Source: Hydrogenophaga sp. (GTDB taxonomy: Bacteria > Pseudomonadota > Gammaproteobacteria > Burkholderiales > Burkholderiaceae_C). From it: a stretch of DNA of 5,458 bases. This document shows positions 1-5,291 of this stretch, in pieces; positions within the stretch are counted from its first letter, which is position 1; the number at the start of each line of letters is the position of its first letter. Under the pieces are notes generated by a model. That model was not told the origin of the DNA, searched no databases, and worked only from the letters and a program-made list of their open reading frames with translations. The position numbers and the translations under genes were made by a program. The stretch covers positions 1 through 5,458 of the forward strand of contig JAABRN010000070.1 in NCBI GenBank assembly GCA_011390855.1, written 5' to 3'.

Positions 1-554
1 GCGCCCGCACGCAGCGCGTCGGCAGCAGGCTCTTCAAACCAGGCGTCCTCGCAAATGAGCAGGCCGACCCGCACGGCGTCGCCCTCTTCCGTCGGCACAT
101 TGAACACGCAGGTTTCGCTGCCAGGCGCAAAGTAGCGGCGCTCATCGAACACCTGGTAGTTCGGCAGCATGCGTTTCGCATACGTGGCCTTCACCTGCCC
201 TTCAAGCAACACACTGGCTGCGTTGTGGAGCTGGGCCACCGAGCTGCTGCGATCCCGTACCCCAATGCCGACATCGCCGGCGATCCGGGTCGGATGTCCC
301 ACCACCAGATGCATACCTTGAAGACCTGCGGTCGCGCTGGCAATGGCTTTCAGGGCATCATCACAGGCGTCAATGAAGGCGGGCCGCAAGAACAGGTCTT
401 CGGCAGCGTAGCCGCAGGTGGCCAGCTCAGGGGTCAGCAACATGCGCACACCCCTGGCATGGGCCTGATGCGCCGCCTCGATGATTTTTTGGGCATTGCC
501 CGCCATGTCGCCCACCACAAAGTTGAGCTGGGCCACACAAATTGAGAGTGTCAT
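1..554 (-). CDS. nadE: Glutamine-dependent NAD+ synthetase, N-terminal part (gene cut by left edge)
   Basis: Translating the minus strand from the ATG at 554-552 gives 184 open codons that run off the window. The product is the nitrilase-fold glutaminase domain of NAD+ synthetase, which releases ammonia from glutamine for the C-terminal synthetase domain that amidates adenylated nicotinate dinucleotide to NAD+ in the cytosol. Seen in the sequence: an N-terminal VAQLNFVVGDMAGN stretch typical of the family; the catalytic Glu43 in TPELATCGY; the probable catalytic Lys127 just before MLPNYQVFDERRYF; and the nucleophile Cys168 in LLICEDAW. All three triad residues are present, so the domain looks intact. 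The family is usually about 540-680 aa, so the ATP-binding synthetase domain lies outside the window. No clear Shine-Dalgarno precedes the ATG, but homology begins right after it. The gene is divergent from the FemAB-like gene. Identification is confident; the two-domain form is inferred from the family. Confidence 0.93.
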   Translation of the reverse strand, partial: MTLSICVAQLNFVVGDMAGNAQKIIEAAHQAHARGVRMLLTPELATCGYAAEDLFLRPAFIDACDDALKAIASATAGLQGMHLVVGHPTRIAGDVGIGVRDRSSSVAQLHNAASVLLEGQVKATYAKRMLPNYQVFDERRYFAPGSETCVFNVPTEEGDAVRVGLLICEDAWFEEPAADALRAG

Positions 555-582
555 GCAGTCAAGAAATGAAACAGCATCGGCC

Positions 583-616
583 GCTGAAACAGGAAGATTG
601 GCGGATCGATTTCAGC
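583..616. repeat. 7-bp inverted repeat between nadE and the FemAB-like gene
   Basis: GCTGAAA (583-589) is mirrored by TTTCAGC (610-616) across a 20-base spacer in the 105-bp divergent intergenic region. An 8-bp perfect palindrome, TGACGTCA (617-624), follows directly. The position would suit an operator, but arms this short can arise by chance and I recognise no specific regulator site. I see no convincing -35/-10 pair on either strand here. Confidence 0.25.
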
Positions 617-647
617 TGACGTCAAGACATGGCTTCCCGGGGTTTCC

Positions 648-652
648 AGGAG
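648..652 (+). promoter_or_regulatory. Ribosome binding site supporting a TTG start
   Basis: AGGAG at 648-652 stands 7 bases before TTG at 660. The next in-frame ATG, at 702, is preceded by TTTTCCTCGCCG, with no purine-rich stretch. This is the reason for choosing the TTG start of the FemAB-like gene. Confidence 0.65.
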
Positions 653-659
653 CCTTCAA

Positions 660-1949
660 TTGACGCGATCGAATTATGTCACCCGGGTCTTTTCCTCGCC
701 GATGGCGGTGCCGGCAGAAAGCTGGAACGCCCTGTTGGAGCATGAGACCGACCCCAGCCCCTTCATGAAGCACGAGTACCTGGCTGCGCTGCATCTCAGT
801 GGTTGCGCAGGGCCAGACGCCGGATGGCAAGCCCAGTTCGTCACGCTTTGGCAGGATGATCGCCTCTGCGCGGCCTGCGCCATGTACTTGAAGAACCACT
901 CTTATGGAGAGTACGTGTTCGACTGGGCCTGGGCCAACGCCTACAACCAGCACGGACTTGACTACTACCCCAAGGCCTTGGTGGCCGTGCCCTTCACCCC
1001 AGTGCCCGGGGCGCGTCTGCTGGCCGTCGATGCCCATGCCCGGTCGGCTTTGGTGCAGGCCCTGGTTGATCACGCCCGCCAGGAAGACCTCTCTTCGCTT
1101 CACCTGCTTTTCGTGCAGGCCGAAGACGCCAGCGCTTGCAAGGCCAATGGCTTGATGCTGCGCCACACCGTGCAGTTTCACTGGCAGAACGGTGAAACAG
1201 GCACCGAAAGCCCGATCGAACAACTGGCTGAGCAAGACAACAAGGCAACGCCCCATGCCGGGCATGCTCTTGGTTCAGCTCCTGGTTGTTATGCCAGTTT
1301 CGAGCACTTCCTCGCCAGCCTGCAACAGGAAAAACGCAAGAAGATCCGTCAGGAACGCAAAAAGGTCGCTGAAGCGGGAGTGACATTTCGCTGGAGCCTG
1401 GGCCGAGATATCGACCCGGCAGACTGGCTTTTTTTCTACCGCTGCTACGAACGCACGTATCTTGAACACGGCAACGCGCCCTATTTGAACAGGGATTTTT
1501 TTCATCGGATGGCGCAGACCATGCCGGAGAACTGGTTGCTATTTGTCGCTGAACAGGCTGGGCAACCGATCGCCTGCAGCCTGATTGCCATCGATCCGGG
1601 CAAGGGCGTGGCCTATGGCCGCTACTGGGGCGCCCTGGGCCGGGTCGATTGCCTGCATTTTGAAGCCTGCTACTACCAGCCCATTGCCTGGTGCATCGAA
1701 CATGGTTACATCCGCTTTGAGGGTGGTGCCCAAGGCGAACACAAGATGGCCAGAGCGCTGCTACCCATCAAGACAACCAGCGCGCACTGGCTGGCACACC
1801 CCTCTTTCGCCGATGCGGTCGAGCGGTTTCTGGAGCGGGAAGGGCAAGGTATTGAGCAGTACGTTCGCCATCTGGAGGCACGCAGCCCAATCAAGCGCGC
1901 GTCTTTGGCGCTCAAGCAAACGCCAGACACCGGCTCGCAGAATGTTTGA
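660..1949 (+). CDS. FemAB-like / GNAT-type acyltransferase (peptidoglycan biosynthesis/recognition family)
   Basis: This 429-aa cytosolic protein resembles the FemAB-like family (Pfam PF04339, formerly DUF482), often named GNAT family N-acetyltransferase. Relatives of the fold transfer acyl or aminoacyl groups; the substrate of this subfamily is not established as far as I know. Family-like segments, in order, are DPSPFMKHEYLAALHLSG (about 31-48), YVFDWAWANAYNQHGLDYYP (85-104) followed by KALVAVPFTPVPGARLL, VQFHWQN (171-177), a highly basic helix QEKRKKIRQERKK (223-235), and RFEGGAQGEHK (352-362) followed by a C-terminal SAHWL segment. The TTG start fits a good Shine-Dalgarno 7 bases upstream; an ATG at codon 15 is the alternative. 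Residues 178-210 look like an insertion between two normally close family motifs. There is no signal peptide or membrane segment. It lies 57 bp upstream of the bactofilin cassette on the same strand and might be cotranscribed with it. The family call is confident, the biochemical role is not. Confidence 0.85.
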   Translation: MTRSNYVTRVFSSPMAVPAESWNALLEHETDPSPFMKHEYLAALHLSGCAGPDAGWQAQFVTLWQDDRLCAACAMYLKNHSYGEYVFDWAWANAYNQHGLDYYPKALVAVPFTPVPGARLLAVDAHARSALVQALVDHARQEDLSSLHLLFVQAEDASACKANGLMLRHTVQFHWQNGETGTESPIEQLAEQDNKATPHAGHALGSAPGCYASFEHFLASLQQEKRKKIRQERKKVAEAGVTFRWSLGRDIDPADWLFFYRCYERTYLEHGNAPYLNRDFFHRMAQTMPENWLLFVAEQAGQPIACSLIAIDPGKGVAYGRYWGALGRVDCLHFEACYYQPIAWCIEHGYIRFEGGAQGEHKMARALLPIKTTSAHWLAHPSFADAVERFLEREGQGIEQYVRHLEARSPIKRASLALKQTPDTGSQNV

Positions 1950-1992
1950 GCGGCTGATCGCATGTGAGCGACGAGGTGATTCACCGGCTCGC

Positions 1993-1998
1993 TACACT
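1993..1998 (+). promoter_or_regulatory. Possible -10 element just before the 105-aa membrane protein gene
   Basis: TACACT at 1993-1998 resembles a sigma-70 -10 hexamer (4 of 6 matches to TATAAT). It ends 8 bases before the ATG at 2007, so transcription would begin at or next to the start codon, giving a nearly leaderless message. The start also lacks a Shine-Dalgarno, which fits. I cannot find a good -35 at normal spacing, so the call is weak. The alternative is read-through from the upstream gene. Confidence 0.25.
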
Positions 1999-2006
1999 AG
2001 CGCCAG

Positions 2007-2324
2007 ATGAACGAATCGGATGCCTTCTTCACCCAAACCATCGTGGGCGCACCATTTTCCGTGGTCCTCGGTCGGCGCCTCGGCCCGAAAGAAATGGCCG
2101 CGGCGGGCCTCGAGTTCGATATGAAGACAGGCACCCACCAGCTCAGTGAAGCCTGGCAAGACTGGCTCGTGCTGGACCACACCACAGACAACCCCGGCAG
2201 AACCCGCCGCCTTCCTGGCAAGGGCCGCCTCTGGATGGAACGGCACGCCCTGTGGCTGGCCTGGTTTGGCCTGCTTTCCCTGCTGGCTTCTGGTGGTTTC
2301 TGGGCATTGCAGTCATGGCGCTGA
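2007..2324 (+). CDS. Small membrane protein with C-terminal anchor, unknown family, bactofilin cassette
   Basis: A 105-aa protein of no family I recognise. Residues 1-78 are polar and probably cytoplasmic, with a basic stretch GRTRRLPGKGR (about 64-74) before a single hydrophobic segment at about 82-101. The chain ends four residues later. The positive-inside rule gives an N-in, tail-anchored topology, with almost nothing on the periplasmic side. It opens the cassette of three bactofilins, and its last 10 bases overlap the start of bactofilin 1, which suggests translational coupling. By context it could be a membrane partner or anchor for the bactofilins; that is inference. No Shine-Dalgarno precedes the ATG; a possible -10 element lies just upstream. 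It is credible as a gene because of the overlap, the clear topology, and the ordinary codon use. Confidence 0.72.
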   Translation: MNESDAFFTQTIVGAPFSVVLGRRLGPKEMAAAGLEFDMKTGTHQLSEAWQDWLVLDHTTDNPGRTRRLPGKGRLWMERHALWLAWFGLLSLLASGGFWALQSWR

Positions 2325-2755
2325 AGACCCCCCAGGACACCCTTACCCTCGATCCGGTGGCCATGAATGTGGTCAACCGGGTGGCCGCTGGCAGCCAACT
2401 CGGTGGCGAGCTTCGTTTCGATGGGGGTCTGCTGGTGCAAGGCGACTTGTCCGGGCTGCTTCACGTCAACGGCAACCTCATTGTCTGGACGGGCGGTGTC
2501 GTCAGAGGCCGCATCCGGGTGACTGGCGACCTGTACCTGTTTGGGCGACTGGGCTCGCCGGACGCGGGCCCCAATGCCACCACACTGGAGTGCCAGGGCA
2601 TGGCGTATGTGGCCAATACAGGCATCTCCACCGGTACATTGATGGCCAGGCGCCTGCAACTCTATGAAGGGGCCGACTTGCAAGGACCCTTCAAGACGCT
2701 CAAACTGGGCGACAAGCTGCCGGTGCTGCATGATGTTCATACAGGCAAGAACTGA
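2315..2755 (+). CDS. Bactofilin family protein 1 (polymer-forming cytoskeletal protein)
   Basis: A 146-aa protein with the repeating hydrophobic/glycine pattern of the bactofilin right-handed beta-helix from about residue 26 to 130: FDGGLLVQGDLSGLL, NGNLIVWTGGVVRGRIRVTG, DLYLFGRL, and LQLYEGADLQGPF. Bactofilins polymerise without nucleotide and scaffold envelope enzymes at the inner membrane. This copy is atypical. It has a polar loop GSPDAGPNATT (80-90) between helix turns and only a short N-terminal tail. I place the start at ATG 2315, which overlaps the stop of the preceding gene by 10 bases. A GTG at 2252 in the same frame would add 21 residues containing a hydrophobic run; I think this is less likely because it would overlap the upstream gene by 73 bases, but it is not excluded. 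Its stop overlaps the next gene's start as TGATG. The fold assignment is good, partners are unknown. Confidence 0.8.
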   Translation: MALKTPQDTLTLDPVAMNVVNRVAAGSQLGGELRFDGGLLVQGDLSGLLHVNGNLIVWTGGVVRGRIRVTGDLYLFGRLGSPDAGPNATTLECQGMAYVANTGISTGTLMARRLQLYEGADLQGPFKTLKLGDKLPVLHDVHTGKN

Positions 2756-3381
2756 TGAAATCCCAACGCTACCTGCACCCAGACCGCCATCTTGAACAGG
2801 ATCAGGAAGACCCCTACATGAACGACCAATTTGCGCAGAACAACCCTTCCGGCCAGAACGAGCAACACGATGGAGAGGGCGAGTACCGTCCAGACCAACA
2901 GGATCTGCAGGACCAGCAAGCCACCCAGATGGAGGTGGACGTGGGCAATGCCATGCCCCCTTCACAGCCCTCGAGCCTCCCGCTGCTGCAGCCTGAAACC
3001 CAGGGCCAGCCCTTGCTCGATGCGCAGGAAGCCGGCGCGGCGCGCAGCATGGTGGCAGAGGGCATGCGATTTGTCGGCAACGCAGAACTGCGTGGCCCCT
3101 GCAGCATTGGCGGGCACATCGAAGGCAACATCAAGCAGGCGCCCAACGTGCAGGTGGCCGTGGTGGTGACCGAGTCCGGGCGTGTCAAGGGCGACATCAC
3201 CGCACACAAGATCTCAGTCATGGGTCACACGGACGGCATTCTCGATTCCGGCCAGGGCGAAGTGTCGCTGCACGACACGGCCAGCGTGCATGGGCTGGTG
3301 CGGTACGGCCGCATTCAAGTCAATGGCGCCGACCTCAACGCCACGCTGGAACGGGCGACAAACCCGTCACCGCAAAACTGA
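2755..3381 (+). CDS. Bactofilin family protein 2 with long Gln-rich disordered N-terminus
   Basis: A 208-aa protein. Residues about 99-200 form a clear bactofilin domain: MRFVGNAELRGPCSIGGHIE, then VVTESGRVKGDITAHKISVMG, and finally VSLHDTASVHGLVRYGRIQV with short repeats about every six residues, as expected for beta-helix rungs. Residues 1-95 are acidic and rich in Gln, Asp, Asn and Pro with no predicted fold. Such tails are usual in bactofilins, but this one is unusually long. The ATG at 2755 overlaps the previous stop as TGATG, pointing to coupled translation. An alternative ATG at 2818 (codon 22, giving 187 aa) has a purine-rich AGGAAGA 7 bases upstream, so both starts are credible; the domain is unaffected. 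It is the most canonical of the early cassette genes and is probably a membrane-associated polymer. Function beyond scaffolding is unknown. Confidence 0.9.
   Translation: MKSQRYLHPDRHLEQDQEDPYMNDQFAQNNPSGQNEQHDGEGEYRPDQQDLQDQQATQMEVDVGNAMPPSQPSSLPLLQPETQGQPLLDAQEAGAARSMVAEGMRFVGNAELRGPCSIGGHIEGNIKQAPNVQVAVVVTESGRVKGDITAHKISVMGHTDGILDSGQGEVSLHDTASVHGLVRYGRIQVNGADLNATLERATNPSPQN
2804..2810 (+). promoter_or_regulatory. Internal ribosome binding site before an alternative bactofilin 2 start
   Basis: AGGAAGA at 2804-2810 is 7 bases before the in-frame ATG at 2818. If used, it would yield a form of bactofilin 2 lacking the first 21 residues, either as the only product or alongside the coupled start at 2755. 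Confidence 0.45.
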
Positions 3382-3399
3382 CTGGTTTGAACAGATTCC

Positions 3400-3966
3400 A
3401 TGCCGTGGACAAGCGCCGGCCAGACCGTCGACCAGACGGAATACGCACCCTTACCGGACGCCGAACGAATCCGTCGCGAAGCCCTGCAAAGAAGCTGGCA
3501 ACGCGACAGGAAAGTAAGCGCTCGGCGCTTGAGAATTCGATGGACGATCTGGGCGCTTTGCCGGTACGGATTGCCGCTGCTTTTTGTCCTGGGAACAGCC
3601 GTTGCGGTGTGGACCTGGGGACTGCCGCAACTGAGAAAAGCACTCTCAACCCTGACGGACCCGGTGGCCTCGCCGACGGTGCATGTGCAGCCTGCGAACA
3701 TCCCACTCGCGCCACCAACGGCACCGATCGAGCCTCCCGTCGCGCAGCCCTTGCCCCCTGTGGGCGAGCCAGCGTCCAACATGGCGGCGCCCGCGCCGCC
3801 CGAACCAGGGGCTGGAGAACAAGATCCCATCCAGCTGCGGCGAGAAGTGAGCTTTCCATCTTCAATCGGTGTGCTGGGCCAAGCCAGTCCTGAAGCCACC
3901 GACTCACCAAACACCCCCAACCCCGTACTCAAACCCGATATCGGGATGCAAAACAAGGAGCCTTGA
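3400..3966 (+). CDS. Bitopic membrane protein with Pro-rich periplasmic tail, unknown family, bactofilin cassette
   Basis: A 188-aa protein I do not recognise. Residues 1-55 are strongly basic (for example RDRKVSARRLRIRW at about 35-48) and are followed by a single membrane segment at about 56-75 with a GLPLLFVLGTAVAVWTW core, so the N-terminus should be cytoplasmic. Residues 88-145 are a low-complexity Pro/Ala/Val stretch, typical of a periplasmic linker that can span part of the cell wall. The last 40 residues are polar and have no visible domain. The reading frame was chosen over an overlapping TTG-start frame (3387-3893) because it gives a coherent topology, starts at ATG 18 bases after the previous stop and ends 3 bases before the next start. 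Lying between bactofilins 2 and 3, it could link the cytoplasmic polymer to the periplasm; this is inference from position and topology only. Confidence 0.75.
   Translation: MPWTSAGQTVDQTEYAPLPDAERIRREALQRSWQRDRKVSARRLRIRWTIWALCRYGLPLLFVLGTAVAVWTWGLPQLRKALSTLTDPVASPTVHVQPANIPLAPPTAPIEPPVAQPLPPVGEPASNMAAPAPPEPGAGEQDPIQLRREVSFPSSIGVLGQASPEATDSPNTPNPVLKPDIGMQNKEP
3955..3960 (+). promoter_or_regulatory. Ribosome binding site of bactofilin 3
   Basis: AAGGAG at 3955-3960 lies inside the end of the preceding gene, 9 bases before the ATG at 3970. It is the strongest Shine-Dalgarno in the cassette. It fixes the bactofilin 3 start and supports the two genes being on one message. Confidence 0.7.
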
Positions 3967-3969
3967 TCC

Positions 3970-4374
3970 ATGAGCCAGAATCCCACCGCCACCCGACTCG
4001 TTCCAGTCGAGCGCCTCACCGCGATCACCAGCCTGATCGCTGAAGGAGCTGTGTTCGAAGGCAACTTCCACACCGCAAGTGACCAGGGTATCAAGATCGA
4101 TGGGCGGCTCCTCGGCAACATCACGTTTGAGTCTGGAGGCACCCTGCATGTTGGCGCCACCGGCGTGATCGAAAACACCCGACTGGAAGCCGACTACGTG
4201 TTCATCGAAGGCAAAGTGGTCGGTACGGTGGTTGCGCGCAAATCATTGGAAATCACTGGCTCGGCCACGTTGATCGGAGACGCAAGCTACGACGATCTGA
4301 TCGACATGCATCCGCGTGCACGGGTACGCGGGAAGATCGAATACCGCGGCGATATTGACGCAGAGCAGCGCTGA
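3970..4374 (+). CDS. Bactofilin family protein 3 (compact)
   Basis: A 134-aa bactofilin with a short N-terminal tail (1-20) and a beta-helical core at about 21-125. Visible rungs include SLIAEGAVFEGNF, GIKIDGRLLGNITFESGGTL, HVGATGVIENTRLEADYVFI, EGKVVGTVVARKSLEITG, and ARVRGKIEYRG. Its length and layout match the simplest bactofilins, such as the CcmA type. Bactofilins self-assemble into filaments and typically position peptidoglycan-acting enzymes at the inner membrane. It is the last gene of the cassette, 3 bases after the Pro-rich membrane protein and followed by a strong terminator. It is clearly diverged from bactofilins 1 and 2, so the three are not recent duplicates. Family assignment is secure; the cellular task is not shown by the sequence. 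Confidence 0.93.
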   Translation: MSQNPTATRLVPVERLTAITSLIAEGAVFEGNFHTASDQGIKIDGRLLGNITFESGGTLHVGATGVIENTRLEADYVFIEGKVVGTVVARKSLEITGSATLIGDASYDDLIDMHPRARVRGKIEYRGDIDAEQR

Positions 4375-4394
4375 TTCACGTCAGTCGAAAACAC

Positions 4395-4433
4395 AAAGGG
4401 CCTGCCGGGTACATACCCGGCAGGCCCTTTTTT
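4395..4433. terminator. Strong intrinsic terminator, probably bidirectional
   Basis: A perfect 16-bp stem (AAAGGGCCTGCCGGGT at 4395-4410, its reverse complement at 4415-4430) encloses the 4-base loop ACAT. On the plus strand it runs into six T residues (4428-4433). On the minus strand the stem is followed by a T-rich TTTGTGTTTT. It lies 21 bases after the bactofilin 3 stop and 22 bases beyond the ppa stop on the opposite strand, so it can end both convergent units. Confidence 0.93.
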
Positions 4434-4454
4434 CGTGGGCAACCACGGAAACGA

Positions 4455-4991
4455 TCAGCCCGCCAGCTTGTTGTAGTTGGCCACCCCATCAAGGATTTCC
4501 TTGTGCGCCGCCTCCGGGCCTTCCCAACCCAGAATCTTGACCCACTTGCCGGGCTCCAGGTCTTTGTAATGTTCAAAGAAGTGCTGGATGGTGTTCAGGC
4601 GCATGGGGTTGAGGTCTGCGGGCTTCTGCCACTGGGTGTAGATGGACAGGATTTTGTCGATCGGCACCGCCAGCACCTTGCCGTCTTCACCGGCTTCGTC
4701 TTCCATTTTCAGGATGCCGATGGCGCGGCAGGGCACCACCACGCCGGGAATCAGCGGCACCGGCGTGATCACCAGCACGTCGACCGGGTCGCCGTCACCC
4801 GAAAGGGTCTTGGGCACGTAACCGTAGTTGGTGGGGTAGTGCATGGCCGTGCTCATGAAACGGTCCACGAAGATGGCTCCAGTCTCCTTGTCCACTTCGT
4901 ACTTGATCGGATCGGCGTTCATCGGAATTTCAATGATCACGTTGAACGACTCTGGAACATTTTTGCCGGGGGTGACGTTGTCGAGGGACAT
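4455..4991 (-). CDS. ppa: Inorganic pyrophosphatase, family I (soluble)
   Basis: A 178-aa cytosolic enzyme that hydrolyses pyrophosphate to two phosphates using Mg2+, pulling biosynthetic reactions forward. The active-site set is complete and offset by one from E. coli numbering as I recall it: Glu21, Lys30, Arg44, Tyr56, the signature DGDPVDV with Asp66, Asp68 and Asp71, then Asp98, Asp103, Lys105, Tyr142 and Lys143. The length matches the bacterial family (about 175 aa). I use ATG 4991; the open frame extends 13 codons further to a TTG at 5030, but that lacks both family similarity and a Shine-Dalgarno. The ATG itself also has only a weak upstream site. It is convergent with the bactofilin cassette across the shared terminator and divergent from hppA, the membrane-bound pyrophosphatase. 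Nothing is missing or unusual in the protein. Confidence 0.97.
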   Translation of the reverse strand: MSLDNVTPGKNVPESFNVIIEIPMNADPIKYEVDKETGAIFVDRFMSTAMHYPTNYGYVPKTLSGDGDPVDVLVITPVPLIPGVVVPCRAIGILKMEDEAGEDGKVLAVPIDKILSIYTQWQKPADLNPMRLNTIQHFFEHYKDLEPGKWVKILGWEGPEAAHKEILDGVANYNKLAG

Positions 4992-5060
4992 GTTGATTGC
5001 TGAAGGTTGATAGAAAACAGGCACAGCCAAAAGCGAAACTCAAGCCGTGGGAGCGGTGTT

Positions 5061-5078
5061 GTAAGCCCTAGGATTTAC
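5061..5078. repeat. 18-bp imperfect palindrome upstream of ppa
   Basis: GTAAGCCCTAGGATTTAC is symmetric around a CCTAGG core with GTAA/TTAC outer arms; 7 of 9 base pairs match. It is centred about 79 bases upstream of the ppa ATG, a position that would suit an operator. No specific regulator is recognised. Confidence 0.3.
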
Positions 5079-5154
5079 CCTGATTTTACTGATTCCAGCC
5101 TTACTCCACGGCGGTGATCGATTCTCACCAGACGCCATGGCCTTCCCACGAAGC

Positions 5155-5173
5155 GCAATTCCAGATAAATTGC
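5155..5173. repeat. 6-bp inverted repeat in the ppa-hppA intergenic region
   Basis: GCAATT (5155-5160) and AATTGC (5168-5173) flank the 7-base spacer CCAGATA. It is one of the more AT-rich spots of the region, so it may belong to a promoter or a dimeric regulator site. It may also be chance. Confidence 0.25.
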
Positions 5174-5232
5174 TCGCGTTGGCCAATCGCCCCTCTCACC
5201 GCTTTGCTGCGCACCGAGACGGCAACGAGGAA

Positions 5233-5265
5233 GCAACGCAGCGGGGGCATCCCCGGAGGCGTTGC
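5233..5265 (+). promoter_or_regulatory. Possible hairpin in the hppA leader
   Basis: GCAACGC (5233-5239) pairs with GCGTTGC (5259-5265), and inside them CGGGG (5242-5246) pairs with CCCCG (5251-5255) around a GCAT loop, leaving a small internal loop. It ends 21 bases before the hppA Shine-Dalgarno and has no T tract, so it is not a standard terminator. It could act as a leader structure. Confidence 0.35.
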
Positions 5266-5286
5266 CCCATCCAAGTCGAAAACAGC

Positions 5287-5291
5287 AGGAG
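5287..5291 (+). promoter_or_regulatory. Ribosome binding site of hppA
   Basis: AGGAG at 5287-5291 is 6 bases before the ATG at 5298 and fixes the start of the pyrophosphatase gene. Confidence 0.75.

Noticed and set aside
225..545. 106-aa open frame on the plus strand opposite nadE
   Set aside because: The minus strand encodes the NAD+ synthetase glutaminase domain with all catalytic residues.
612..1265. 217-aa open frame on the minus strand inside the FemAB-like gene
   Set aside because: It is antisense to a well-supported family protein, has no recognisable domain, and is of a kind common opposite GC-rich genes.
1997..2965. 322-aa open frame on the minus strand across the first three cassette genes
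   Set aside because: The length is striking, but it lies fully opposite well-supported genes, its product is an unstructured Arg/Gly/Pro/His-rich mix, and no family motif is visible.
3387..3893. 168-aa open frame on the plus strand overlapping the Pro-rich membrane protein
   Set aside because: It starts with TTG and gives an Arg/Ala-rich product without a fold. The overlapping ATG frame has a sensible topology and ends next to the following gene.
3315..4178. 287-aa open frame on the minus strand opposite the Pro-rich protein and bactofilin 3
   Set aside because: The opposite strand carries a clear bactofilin and a coherent membrane protein; the Gly/Ser-rich product is the expected complement of Pro/Ala-rich coding.
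4503..5003. 166-aa open frame on the plus strand opposite ppa
   Set aside because: It is the mirror of a highly conserved enzyme, and its His/Val/Gly-rich product matches nothing.
4992..5030. Extending ppa by 13 codons to a TTG start
   Set aside because: The extra residues are unlike the family, the TTG lacks a Shine-Dalgarno, and the ATG start gives the standard length.
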